DNA of 63,765 nt. Source: an uncultured Alphaproteobacteria bacterium (GTDB lineage Bacteria > Pseudomonadota > Alphaproteobacteria > HIMB59 > GCA-002718135). A program made the translations under genes and the position numbers. Each line of letters opens with the position of its first letter. The first letter of the stretch is position 1. The stretch spans positions 1 through 63,765 of the forward strand of contig CACMGM010000006.1 of the NCBI GenBank assembly GCA_902613275.1. The letters run 5' to 3'. Shown piece by piece: positions 42,344-51,537 of the stretch. Below the pieces are notes generated by a model. The model did no database searches and was not told the DNA's origin. It saw nothing but the letters and a program-made list of their open reading frames with translations.

Positions 42344-43657
42344 ATGACAAATTATTTTAAAAATATTCCTGAAATAAAATTTGAAGGAGAAAATAGTTCG
42401 AACCCATTAGCATTTAAATTCTATGATGAAGATAAAGTTGTTTTAGGAAAAACAATGAAAGAACATTTAAGATTTGCTACTTGTTATTGGCATACATTTA
42501 CTTGGCCTGGCCTTGATCCATTTGGTGGTCAAACATTTGATAGACCTTGGATGCAAGCAGGTGATGAAATGAAAATGGCTGAAATGAAGCTTGACGCAGC
42601 ATTTGAATTTTTTACTAAAATAAAAACACCCTTTTTCTGCTTTCACGATAGAGATATTTCTCCTGAAGGTTCAAATTATGCTGAGACACAAAAAAATTTT
42701 TTTCATACTATAGATTTAATGGAACAAAAAATTAATGACTCAGGAATGAAATTACTGTGGGGAACAGCAAATGCTTTTTCTCATAAAAGATATATGAGTG
42801 GAGCTTCGACCAATCCAGACCCAGAAGTTTTTGCATATAAAGCTGCACAAGTGAAAGATTGTATGGATGCAACGATGAGATTGGGTGGTCAAAACTACGT
42901 TCTTTGGGGTGGAAGAGAAGGATACGAAACTATTCTTAATACTGACATGACTAAGGAGACAGCTAATCTTGAAAGATTTTTAGAATTAGTTGTTAACTAT
43001 AAACACAAGATAGGATTTAAAGGTCAAATTTTATTGGAACCAAAACCTCATGAACCAACTAAACATCAATATGATTTTGACTCTGCTACTTGCTTAGCGT
43101 TTTTACGAAAGGCAGGTTTAGAAAATGAGATTAAATTAAATGTTGAAGTTAATCATGCAACTTTATCTGGTCATAATTTTGAACATGAAATTGCTTATGC
43201 AACTTCAAACAGTGCTTTAGGAAGTATCGATATTAATAGAGGTGATACATTAATAGGTTGGGATACGGATCAATTCCCAAATAATCCTTCTGACTTAATT
43301 ATGTCATTTTATTTTATTTTTAAGAATGGCGGCTTAGGTCAAGGAGGCATGAACTTTGATGCAAAAATAAGAAGACAATCTATCGATGCTGAAGATTTAT
43401 TCCATGCTCATATTGGAGGCATGGATGTTTGTGCAAAAACACTTATTGCTGTTGAAAAACTGATGCATGATAATGTTATTCCTAGGTTTATTGAAGATAG
43501 ATATGAAGACTGGAATAAAAATTTGGGTCAGTTTATTCATAATAAAGATACTGGATTAGATGATATAAATAAAAAAGTAATCGATGATAATATTGAACCA
43601 GAACCTCGTTCAGGAAGACAAGAATATCTGGAAAATATCTTAAATAAATATTTGTAG
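42344..43657 (+). CDS. xylA: xylose isomerase XylA
   Basis: XylA interconverts D-xylose and D-xylulose and also acts on glucose. The 437-residue TIM-barrel protein keeps the catalytic His101 and Asp104 (FHDRDISPEG) and metal ligand Glu232 (LLEPKPHEPTKHQYDFD), at the same numbers as in the classical E. coli enzyme, and the substrate block HTFTWPGLDPFGG near 50-62. AGGGAGAAG precedes the ATG. It ends the CUT1 operon, so a xylose-containing compound is a plausible product of the upstream steps. Xylulokinase is not in the window. Confidence 0.95.
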   Translation: MTNYFKNIPEIKFEGENSSNPLAFKFYDEDKVVLGKTMKEHLRFATCYWHTFTWPGLDPFGGQTFDRPWMQAGDEMKMAEMKLDAAFEFFTKIKTPFFCFHDRDISPEGSNYAETQKNFFHTIDLMEQKINDSGMKLLWGTANAFSHKRYMSGASTNPDPEVFAYKAAQVKDCMDATMRLGGQNYVLWGGREGYETILNTDMTKETANLERFLELVVNYKHKIGFKGQILLEPKPHEPTKHQYDFDSATCLAFLRKAGLENEIKLNVEVNHATLSGHNFEHEIAYATSNSALGSIDINRGDTLIGWDTDQFPNNPSDLIMSFYFIFKNGGLGQGGMNFDAKIRRQSIDAEDLFHAHIGGMDVCAKTLIAVEKLMHDNVIPRFIEDRYEDWNKNLGQFIHNKDTGLDDINKKVIDDNIEPEPRSGRQEYLENILNKYL

Positions 43658-43699
43658 TTACTAGACATAAGTTTCTATACTAATTGATTTATAAATATT

Positions 43700-44629
43700 A
43701 TGAAAATTTATAAATTAGATACATCATCAGATTTTAAAAAATTAGACCTTTGTCTCGCAATAGGTAATTTTGATGGAATACATAAAGGGCATCAAGAAAT
43801 ATTAAATAAAATTAAGGAGATTGCATCAAACAATAATTTATTATCTTCTATAATGAGTTTTAATCCTCATCCTCGTATTTACTTTAATCAAATTAATAAG
43901 CCTTTTAATATTTATACTCAAAGCGATAAAATAAATTTTCTTGAACAATTGGGTTTAGATATATTTATAGATTTTTCTTTTGATAACAATCTATCAATAT
44001 TATCAGCTGATGATTTTGTAACTAAAATTCTTATTGATAAATTAAATATTAAATACTTAGTTTTAGGTAGTGACTTTAAGTTTGGCAAAGACAGAAAAGG
44101 TAATTTTAAAACATTAGAAAAATATGCTGAAAAAAATAATTTTAATATTCATTTAATCGATCCTATTATGCTTGTAGATAAATCTGATAAATATTCATCT
44201 TCAATAATTCGATCACAAATAAAAGATGGTTATATGGAAGATGTTACAGAGTCTTTAGGCAGGCCTTGGCATATGCATGGAACAATAATTGAGGGTGATA
44301 AAAGAGCTAGAGAAATCAATTTTCCGACTGCTAATATGATACCAGATCAACACATACTACCCAAAAGAGGTGTTTATTGTGTAGAAGTACTATTAGAAGG
44401 CAAAAAATACAAAGGTGTCTCAAATTTTGGTTTAAGACCAACAGTCGATGGAAGCAAACTCCTTCTAGAGACACATTTGTTTAATTTTAGTGAAGAAATA
44501 TATGGTAAAGAATTGACTGTTGAATTCCTTACATTTATTAGATCTGAACAAAAATTTAAGAATTTTGAAGAATTAACTAAGCAAATCAACAAAGATATAA
44601 ATAAAGCTAAAGAATATCATCAACTGTAA
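43700..44629 (+). CDS. ribF: bifunctional riboflavin kinase / FAD synthetase RibF
   Basis: RibF phosphorylates riboflavin to FMN and then adenylylates it to FAD. The 309-residue protein has the N-terminal FAD synthetase nucleotide-binding motif GNFDGIHKGHQ at 22-32 with NPHPR further on, and the C-terminal riboflavin kinase block REINFPTANM, PKRGVYCVEV and GVSNFGLRPTV. It marks the return to core genes after the sugar region. Its stop overlaps the ileS start (TAATG), a common ribF-ileS-lspA order. Confidence 0.93.
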   Translation: MKIYKLDTSSDFKKLDLCLAIGNFDGIHKGHQEILNKIKEIASNNNLLSSIMSFNPHPRIYFNQINKPFNIYTQSDKINFLEQLGLDIFIDFSFDNNLSILSADDFVTKILIDKLNIKYLVLGSDFKFGKDRKGNFKTLEKYAEKNNFNIHLIDPIMLVDKSDKYSSSIIRSQIKDGYMEDVTESLGRPWHMHGTIIEGDKRAREINFPTANMIPDQHILPKRGVYCVEVLLEGKKYKGVSNFGLRPTVDGSKLLLETHLFNFSEEIYGKELTVEFLTFIRSEQKFKNFEELTKQINKDINKAKEYHQL

Positions 44630-47403
44630 TGGAATATAAAGATACAATTTTTCTTCCCAAAACATCTTTTGAAATGAGAGCTAACCTTCCAGCAAAGGAA
44701 CCTGCAATAATAGAGGAGTGGGATAAAGAAAATATTTTTAAAAAGCTAAGAGATAAATCTAAAGGTAGAGAAAAATTTGTTCTTCATGATGGTCCACCAT
44801 ACGCAAATGGACATATTCATATGGGCACTGCTCTTAATAAAATTTTAAAAGACGTTATTGTGCGAACACAACAAATGACTGGTAAAGACTCTATCTATGT
44901 TCCTGGTTGGGATTGTCACGGTTTACCAATTGAATGGAAAATAGAAGAAGAATATAGAAAAAAAGGAAAGAACAAGGATGATGTCCCAACTGTTCAATTT
45001 AGAAATGAGTGTAGAGAGTTTGCAGAAAAATGGATCGAGATACAAAAAAAAGAATTTAGACGGCTTGGTGTTGAAGGAGATTGGGAAAATCCATATCTCA
45101 CAATGTCAAATCAAGCAGAAGCACAAATTGTTCGAGAACTTGGAAAATTTTTACTTGATGAAAGTTTGTATAAAGGAGCAAAACCAGTTCTCTGGTCTGT
45201 TGTAGAAAAGACAGCTCTAGCTGACGCTGAAGTTGAATATGAAGATCATACGTCCAACACTATATATGTTAAATTTTTAATTAAAAATTCTACCGATAAG
45301 GATTTAATTGATTCTAATATTGTCATTTGGACAACAACTCCTTGGACTATTCCAGGTAACAGAGCTCTGGCTTATGGAAAAGAATTAGATTATTCACTTA
45401 TTTTTGTTGAAGAATTAGAAGAAAATAGTTTAGTCAAAAAAAATGATAAATTAATATTTGCATCAGAACTTTTAGAAAGTGTAACTAAAGAAATTGGAAT
45501 AAAAAAATTTAGTATAAAAAAGAAGTTTAAAGGAGATAATTTATCTTCTTGTGAATGTGAACATCCATTTAAACAATTGGGATACGATTTTATTGTAAAA
45601 CCATTTCATGGGGATTTTGTAAACTTAGAACAGGGTACAGGAGTTGTACATATAGCTCCTGGACATGGAGATGACGACTATGTTTTAGGGATAGAAAATA
45701 ATGTTGATATCATACAGACAGTTCAAGATGATGGTAAATATAATCAACATGCCGTTGGTTTTGAAGGTGAACATATTTATAAAGTAGATCACAAAATTGC
45801 AGATAAATTAGAAGAATTTTCAAGATTATTATTTAAAGGAACGCTTCGTCATAGCTACCCACATTCATGGAGGTCTAAAGCTCCTCTTATTTATAGAAAT
45901 ACTCCACAATGGTTCATTTCCATGGAAAAAAATAATTTAAGAGACATTGCTCTTAAATCAATTGATGAAACTATTTTCTATCCTCCTCAAGGCCAAACAA
46001 GGCTTAGATCAATGATTGAAACTAGACCAGATTGGTGTGTATCTAGACAAAGAGTTTGGGGTGTACCTTTACCATTATTTGTAAATAAAAAAACGGGTCA
46101 ACCTTTAAGAGATGAAAATATTATCAATAGAATAGCAGACATATATGAAAAAGAAGGAAGCAATACTTGGTTTACCAAAGATCCACAAAGGTTTTTAGGA
46201 GATGAATATTCACTTGAAGATTATGAACAGGTAAAAGATGTAGTTGAAGTATGGTTTGATAGTGGTTCTACACATGCGTTTTGTCTAGAACAAAGAGAAG
46301 ATTTGAAATGGCCTGCATCAATGTACTTAGAAGGAAGTGATCAACACAGAGGATGGTTTCATTCATCTCTTTTAGAGTCTTCTGGCACAAGAGGTAAAGC
46401 GCCTTATGAAAGTGTTCTGACACATGGTTTTGTTGTTGATGGAAAAGGACGTAAAATGTCTAAATCTTTAGGTAATGTTATTTCCCCAGATGATATATTA
46501 AAAAAATATGGAGTAGATATTTTAAGATTGTGGGTTGTCGCATCTGATTATTATGATGATCTGAAGCTTGATAATGCTATCCTCCAATCACAAGCTGAGT
46601 CTTATAGAAGAATAAGAAATACCTTTCGTTTTTTAATTGGCAATTTAAATGATTTTACTAAAGAGGAAGCTATTGATGAGAGTGAGTTTCCAGAGTTAGA
46701 AAAATATCTGCTTCATCGATTGTGGGAAGTTGATCAAGTTGTTCAAAAATGTGTATCAACATTTAATTTTCACCTGATGTTTACAACACTATTAAACTTT
46801 TGCTCAAGTGATCTTTCAGCTTTTTATTTTGATATTAGAAAGGACACTATATACTGTGATAGTAAACAGTCGGTTAAAAGAAGATCTACTAGAACTCTAT
46901 TAAATATAATTTTTAATCATTTAGTAAGATGGTTTGCGCCGTCGATTTCCTTTACCTCTGAAGAAGCTTGGAAAGCTATGGGAAATAAAGAAAGTATACA
47001 CCTACAAGATTTTTTACAATGTAAAAATGAATATGAAGATAATCAATTAAACGAAAAATGGAATTTAATTAAAAATATTAGAAAAGTTGCTACTGGAGCA
47101 ATTGAAAAAATTAGAGAAGAAAAAACTATACGTTCAAGTTTAGAAGCTCATTTGGATATATTTATTTCTAAAGAAAGTTTTGATAAAGTTAATGACGTTA
47201 TGTTTGATGAAATTGCTATTACTTCATCATTTAAAGCGCAAATACTTGATGAAAATAGTCAAGGTTTTTCAATAGACGATATTGAAAATGCGAAGGTACA
47301 AGCTTCAAAAGTTGAGGGTCAAAAATGTCAAAGATGCTGGAAATATGAACTAGAATTAATTAAAAATGAAATTTGCAATCGTTGTTATGATGCAATAAGT
47401 TAA
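44629..47403 (+). CDS. ileS: isoleucyl-tRNA synthetase
   Basis: IleS charges tRNA-Ile and edits mis-activated valine. The 924-residue class Ia synthetase has the HIGH-type motif HIHM at 62-65, the KMSKS loop at 609-613, the CP1 editing domain in between (with TTPWTIPGNRAL), and the C-terminal zinc finger Cys900/903 and Cys916/919. Length and domain order are those of the usual bacterial enzyme. It is coupled to ribF upstream and followed directly by lspA. Confidence 0.96.
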   Translation: MEYKDTIFLPKTSFEMRANLPAKEPAIIEEWDKENIFKKLRDKSKGREKFVLHDGPPYANGHIHMGTALNKILKDVIVRTQQMTGKDSIYVPGWDCHGLPIEWKIEEEYRKKGKNKDDVPTVQFRNECREFAEKWIEIQKKEFRRLGVEGDWENPYLTMSNQAEAQIVRELGKFLLDESLYKGAKPVLWSVVEKTALADAEVEYEDHTSNTIYVKFLIKNSTDKDLIDSNIVIWTTTPWTIPGNRALAYGKELDYSLIFVEELEENSLVKKNDKLIFASELLESVTKEIGIKKFSIKKKFKGDNLSSCECEHPFKQLGYDFIVKPFHGDFVNLEQGTGVVHIAPGHGDDDYVLGIENNVDIIQTVQDDGKYNQHAVGFEGEHIYKVDHKIADKLEEFSRLLFKGTLRHSYPHSWRSKAPLIYRNTPQWFISMEKNNLRDIALKSIDETIFYPPQGQTRLRSMIETRPDWCVSRQRVWGVPLPLFVNKKTGQPLRDENIINRIADIYEKEGSNTWFTKDPQRFLGDEYSLEDYEQVKDVVEVWFDSGSTHAFCLEQREDLKWPASMYLEGSDQHRGWFHSSLLESSGTRGKAPYESVLTHGFVVDGKGRKMSKSLGNVISPDDILKKYGVDILRLWVVASDYYDDLKLDNAILQSQAESYRRIRNTFRFLIGNLNDFTKEEAIDESEFPELEKYLLHRLWEVDQVVQKCVSTFNFHLMFTTLLNFCSSDLSAFYFDIRKDTIYCDSKQSVKRRSTRTLLNIIFNHLVRWFAPSISFTSEEAWKAMGNKESIHLQDFLQCKNEYEDNQLNEKWNLIKNIRKVATGAIEKIREEKTIRSSLEAHLDIFISKESFDKVNDVMFDEIAITSSFKAQILDENSQGFSIDDIENAKVQASKVEGQKCQRCWKYELELIKNEICNRCYDAIS

Positions 47404-47856
47404 GTGATTAAGATAGCTATACTAGTATCATTAATTGTTTTTGATCTACTAACTAAGTATTTAATTCAAGATAACTTGTTTTTAAATCAATCACTAAAAA
47501 TCAATGAATATTTTGATTTAGTTTATGTTCAGAATTTTGGTGTTTCTTTTGGTTTATTTTCTGGTTATATTTCTCATTGGATATTAATACTTATAGCCTT
47601 AATAGTCGTTATATTAATTTTTTATTTATTTATTAAATCAGATAAACAACTTGAAAAACTAGCTTATTTTTTTGTTATAATTGGGGCTTTATCAAATATC
47701 ATTGATAGATTGATAAATAGTTATGTTGTTGATTTTATCTTACTGCATTATGGAAATTTTTATTGGCCCGCATTTAATCTAGCAGATATCTATATTACAA
47801 TTGGAATTATCATGTTAATAATGAGTTTTTTTATAAAATCAAAAACAGTAAAATGA
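47404..47856 (+). CDS. lspA: lipoprotein signal peptidase LspA
   Basis: LspA is the inner-membrane aspartyl protease that removes the signal peptide of prolipoproteins. The 150-residue protein starts with GTG directly after ileS and has four membrane helices and the catalytic Asp110 (VVDFIL) and Asp128 (FNLADI). Asn98 and Asp101 (SNIIDRL) are also conserved. Its stop overlaps the start of the lipoprotein gene downstream. Confidence 0.92.
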   Translation: MIKIAILVSLIVFDLLTKYLIQDNLFLNQSLKINEYFDLVYVQNFGVSFGLFSGYISHWILILIALIVVILIFYLFIKSDKQLEKLAYFFVIIGALSNIIDRLINSYVVDFILLHYGNFYWPAFNLADIYITIGIIMLIMSFFIKSKTVK

Positions 47857-48353
47857 AAAAAGTTATTTTTGTAATAATCATTTCCTCAATTTTTCTATCT
47901 TCTTGTAATACTATAAGAAGTAGTGCCGGTGCAGAAAGAAAAGTAATAGATGAATATAATGTAGTTGAAAATCCTCCATTAGTAATTCCACCAAATTTTA
48001 ATTTACTACCACCTGATCAAATTGAATCAAAAGATATTGATGATACCGATAGTGAGCTTGCAAAGGAAATTCTCTTTGGTCTGGATGAAGAAAGTAATGA
48101 AACATCTTCTGAAAATTCTGTTATCGACAATATTTTAAAAGAAACTGAAGCAGATCAAGTAGATAATAGTATCAGGGAAGATCTTGATGGAAACTCAGAA
48201 GATGAAATAAGCCAAGATAATACAGATGTTGAAAGTGAAAATATAGAAGAATCAAAAAAGAAGAAAAGACTTTTCTTTTTCAACAGTAAAGAAGAAAATG
48301 AAGATGACGAAGAAGGTGAACCTAAAAAGAAAAAAAGATTTTTCTTCTTTTAA
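47853..48353 (+). CDS. DUF3035-like lipoprotein with basic-aromatic repeats
   Basis: This 166-residue lipoprotein has a signal peptide and lipobox ending LSSC with Cys18 as the lipidated residue. Residues 34-53 (DEYNVVENPPLVIPPNFNLL) match the conserved segment of DUF3035/BamF-like alphaproteobacterial lipoproteins, which have been linked to outer-membrane protein assembly. The rest is acidic and probably disordered, except for two nearly identical basic-aromatic blocks, KKKKRLFFF at 135-143 and KKKKRFFFF at the very C-terminus (158-166). It sits between lspA and pgi, overlapping the lspA stop by 4 bases. Confidence 0.75.
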   Translation: MKKVIFVIIISSIFLSSCNTIRSSAGAERKVIDEYNVVENPPLVIPPNFNLLPPDQIESKDIDDTDSELAKEILFGLDEESNETSSENSVIDNILKETEADQVDNSIREDLDGNSEDEISQDNTDVESENIEESKKKKRLFFFNSKEENEDDEEGEPKKKKRFFFF

Positions 48354-48361
48354 TTTAATAA

Positions 48362-49561
48362 ATGGAAATAAAATACTTTAATTCAAATTTTGACAAAATC
48401 ACTCAAAATAAAGATACTGATCAAAGTATAACTAATGTAATAGAAAAACTTCCTTCACTTAATATTATTTCAGATAAAAATTTATTAGAAGAAACCATAA
48501 AAATTTCAAAACAATTTAAAGAGAAAAAGGAAAAAATTATTGTATTTGGTACAGGAGGTTCAAATTTAGGAGCTAGAGCATTAAATAATATTATTTCCAA
48601 TAATAAAATTATCTTAGAATTTTATGATAATGTTGATCCTATTAATTTTGAAAAAAATTTTCAAAATATAAATTTTGAACTAACTGGTTTCCTAGTTATT
48701 TCAAAGTCTGGAACTACACCTGAAACATTATCACAATTTTCATGTCTTTATCAAAAAGCAATAGAAGCTAATAAAGTTGAAGTATTTTTTTCAAATACTT
48801 TAATCATAACTGAATTTAAAGAATCCCCTCTTTTTAAAATTGCAAAAGATAATAATTGTTTACTATTAGAGCATCATAAAGATGTTGGAGGCAGATACTC
48901 TATATTTACCAATGTTGGTATAGTTCCTGCAATCATTTCTGGATTAAATATTAATGAACTTTTTAGTGGAGCATCTGAAGTAATTAATAATATTGATAAT
49001 TATAGACCTTATGATCTTGGAAGATATTTAACTCAAAAAGAAAATGTAAAATTTACTAATAATGTTTTAATGACATATTCTGATTCACTTTATTTTTTTG
49101 GAAAATGGTATCTGCAACTTTGGGCAGAAAGTATTGGAAAAAATAATAAAGGTATTACAGCAATTCATTCAGTAGGGACCACTGATCAACATAGTCAATT
49201 ACAACTGTATCTAGATGGACCTAAAGATAAATATTTCACCTTTATCATTACAGATCATGCAAATAAGGGCATAAAAATTAACAATAATATGTTTGAAAAT
49301 ACCGATATTGACTATTTTAAAGATAAAACAATGGGAGATCTAATGGAAGCTGAACAGCGCGCAACCATTGAAACTTTTAAATTAAATAATTTTAGTTTTA
49401 GAGAAATCTATATTCCTAAAATAGATGAACAAAACTTAGGTAAATTATTATCTTTTAGTATAATAGAAACAATTGCTTCCTGTATGTATTTAGATGTTGA
49501 TCCTTTCGATCAACCTGCTGTTGAACAAGGTAAAAAACTAACTAAAACTTATTTAAGATAA
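48362..49561 (+). CDS. pgi: glucose-6-phosphate isomerase
   Basis: Pgi interconverts glucose-6-phosphate and fructose-6-phosphate. This 399-residue version is shorter than the approximately 550-residue gamma-proteobacterial enzyme, as in many streamlined bacteria. It keeps GTGGSNLG at 63-70, the phosphate loop SKSGTTPETL at 114-123, DVGGRYSIFTNVG and DQHSQLQLYLDGP. The N-terminal domain is reduced. Its stop overlaps the convergent rsmD gene by 9 bases. It joins the sugar pathways of the window to central metabolism. Confidence 0.92.
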   Translation: MEIKYFNSNFDKITQNKDTDQSITNVIEKLPSLNIISDKNLLEETIKISKQFKEKKEKIIVFGTGGSNLGARALNNIISNNKIILEFYDNVDPINFEKNFQNINFELTGFLVISKSGTTPETLSQFSCLYQKAIEANKVEVFFSNTLIITEFKESPLFKIAKDNNCLLLEHHKDVGGRYSIFTNVGIVPAIISGLNINELFSGASEVINNIDNYRPYDLGRYLTQKENVKFTNNVLMTYSDSLYFFGKWYLQLWAESIGKNNKGITAIHSVGTTDQHSQLQLYLDGPKDKYFTFIITDHANKGIKINNNMFENTDIDYFKDKTMGDLMEAEQRATIETFKLNNFSFREIYIPKIDEQNLGKLLSFSIIETIASCMYLDVDPFDQPAVEQGKKLTKTYLR

Positions 49562-50113
49562 TTTAAAAATATAAATTATTGTTTTACCGTAAATCTTTTT
49601 TTGAAGCAGATTTAAATTTTCTGGAATTACAATATTATCTTTCACACCCGTTTCTAAACCAATCACTGTAGTATTTTTAATGTTACTTGATAAATTTTCT
49701 AAAAGATTTGTTAAATTATATTTTGCATATGGTGGATCAATATAAACAACTGAAATATTTTGAAATTCTATTTCTAATTTAGAATGAATAAGGTCTTCTT
49801 CATAAATTTTAAATTGATTATTATTACAAATACTCAAACAATTTTTTTTTAATATTTTAAGAACTTCAATATTATTCTCAAAAAAAATTACTTCACTCAT
49901 GCCTCTAGAAATTGCTTCTAAACCCATTGTGCCAATTCCTGCAAAAAGATCTAAAAAAATTTGATTTTTATATAATTCGATAGAATTTTTGATTGCATAA
50001 CTTTCAATAATTGAAAAAAAAGCTTCTCTTTTTAGAGAAGAAGTTGGTCTTACAAAATCATTAATACTAGCTAATTTTTTTTGTTTAAACTTTCCTCCAG
50101 TAATCCGTATCAT
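49553..50113 (-). CDS. rsmD: 16S rRNA m2G966 methyltransferase RsmD
   Basis: RsmD methylates G966 of 16S rRNA using S-adenosylmethionine. The 186-residue protein has the SAM-binding DLFAGIGTMGLEA at 55-67, and DPPY at 126-129, the catalytic motif of the N2-guanine methyltransferases. The N-terminal MIRITGGKFK and RPTSSLKREAFFSII are family-typical. It is coupled to the pseudouridine synthase upstream by a 4-base overlap (50110-50113). Confidence 0.92.
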   Translation of the reverse strand: MIRITGGKFKQKKLASINDFVRPTSSLKREAFFSIIESYAIKNSIELYKNQIFLDLFAGIGTMGLEAISRGMSEVIFFENNIEVLKILKKNCLSICNNNQFKIYEEDLIHSKLEIEFQNISVVYIDPPYAKYNLTNLLENLSSNIKNTTVIGLETGVKDNIVIPENLNLLQKKIYGKTIIYIFKLS

Positions 50114-50802
50114 TTGCTAATTGAATTTAATTTTTGAAATTGCCCTTCTTTAAGCCTTCCAAGCTTATAAGGGCCATATGCAATTCTTATTAATTTAACA
50201 ATATTCCATGAAAAATAATTACAAATATTTCTAATTTCTCTATTTTTACCTTCTTTAAGTTTAAAAATTAACCAACTATGATTTTTTAATTTCTTTTCAA
50301 AGGCAACTTTAATTTTTTTATAACTAATTTCTTTAATTGTAATGCCTTTATTAATTTTTTGTAAATCAGTATTTTCTACATTGCTATTTATACAAACTCT
50401 ATAGATCCGTTCAATGTTTGAAGATGGATGTTCTAAATATCTAGAATAATCACCATTATTAGTTAGTAAAATCAATCCTTCACTCATATAATCCAATCTT
50501 CCTACACTTATTAATTGACCGACATTTTTTGGTAATAAATCAAAAATTTTTTTTCTACCTAAATTATCTTTTGTACTACAAATATATTTTATTGGTTTGT
50601 ATAACTTCCATACTTCAACTTTATTTGCTTTTTTAACAATTTTATTATTAACCTTAATTATATCTAAATTACTTACTTTATGACTTGGATGAAGACATAC
50701 TTGATTATTAATTTTAATTTTTTTTTCTACAATTAATTTTTCTGCATCTCTTCGTGAACAAATTCCAGCACTTGATAGATATTTTGAAATTCTAATATTC
50801 AC
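50110..50802 (-). CDS. RsuA/RluB/RluE-family rRNA pseudouridine synthase
   Basis: This enzyme isomerises specific uridines of ribosomal RNA to pseudouridine. The 230-residue protein has an N-terminal S4 RNA-binding domain (about 1-55, RISKYLSSAGICSRRDAEKLI) and a catalytic core with Asp104 in GRLDYMSEGLILLTNNG. The KEGKNREIRNICNYF block near residue 190 is the second signature. Whether it is the RluB or RsuA type cannot be told from sequence alone. It is coupled to the C26 peptidase-like gene upstream and to rsmD downstream by 4-base overlaps. Confidence 0.9.
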   Translation of the reverse strand: MNIRISKYLSSAGICSRRDAEKLIVEKKIKINNQVCLHPSHKVSNLDIIKVNNKIVKKANKVEVWKLYKPIKYICSTKDNLGRKKIFDLLPKNVGQLISVGRLDYMSEGLILLTNNGDYSRYLEHPSSNIERIYRVCINSNVENTDLQKINKGITIKEISYKKIKVAFEKKLKNHSWLIFKLKEGKNREIRNICNYFSWNIVKLIRIAYGPYKLGRLKEGQFQKLNSISK

Positions 50803-51497
50803 TTTGCTACATCAATAAAATTTTTGATGATTTTTATATCATATTTTGTAATTAAAAATTCAGGATGCCATTGTAAGCCAATACACCACTTGTGTTTTTT
50901 ATGCTCTATTCCTTCAATAACACTATCATTGGCTGTACATGAAACATTCAAGTCTTTACCAATTTTTTTTACTGATTGATGATGCGCACTATTAACTTTA
51001 ATTTTTTGAGTTCCACATATTTTATGTAGTTGAGTATTTTTTGAAATATTTACAGTGTGACTAGTTTGATTTCTTGGATTTACTTGTTCATGGTTTATTG
51101 GATCTCTTTTTAAATCTTGTACTAATGTTCCACCACATGCTACATTAATAAGTTGTGCACCACCACAAATTCCCAATATAGGTTTGTTATATTTAAAAAA
51201 ATTATTGAAAATATTTATTTCAAAATTTGTTCTTTTTTTTTTAATATTTTTAGATTGAGTGTTACTTGTTTTATATAATTTGGGATTAATATCAAAATCT
51301 CCTCCAGTAATAATTAAACCATCAATTAAATGACAAAAATCATCAATATATTTTTTTTCGTGTAACAGAGGGAAAGGAATAGCATTAAATTTTGTTAAGG
51401 AAGTTAAGTAATTTTCCCTCAATGCATACCATGGAAATTTTGAGTATGTTTTCTTTTTTTCACTATCAAGAGTTATTCCAATAATTGGTTTTTTCAT
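50799..51497 (-). CDS. gamma-glutamyl-gamma-aminobutyrate hydrolase family (peptidase C26)
   Basis: This 232-residue class I amidotransferase-like hydrolase has the nucleophile Cys111 in GICGGAQ, and His211 and Glu213 in WHPEF, so the triad is complete. GLIITGGDFDINP and TSHTVNI fit the PuuD/peptidase C26 group, which hydrolyses gamma-glutamyl bonds, for example in putrescine breakdown or on gamma-glutamyl peptides. No other putrescine genes are nearby. It overlaps the pseudouridine synthase gene and is divergent from tadA. Confidence 0.88.
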   Translation of the reverse strand: MKKPIIGITLDSEKKKTYSKFPWYALRENYLTSLTKFNAIPFPLLHEKKYIDDFCHLIDGLIITGGDFDINPKLYKTSNTQSKNIKKKRTNFEINIFNNFFKYNKPILGICGGAQLINVACGGTLVQDLKRDPINHEQVNPRNQTSHTVNISKNTQLHKICGTQKIKVNSAHHQSVKKIGKDLNVSCTANDSVIEGIEHKKHKWCIGLQWHPEFLITKYDIKIIKNFIDVAK

Positions 51498-51537
51498 TAT
51501 AATTCAATTATAATGTACAACATAAGTGTGTTCCAGA

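Noticed and set aside
48259..48353. possible tandem DNA repeat in the lipoprotein gene
   Set aside because: The similarity is at protein level between two short Lys-Arg-Phe blocks; the DNA copies differ and do not form a true tandem repeat array.
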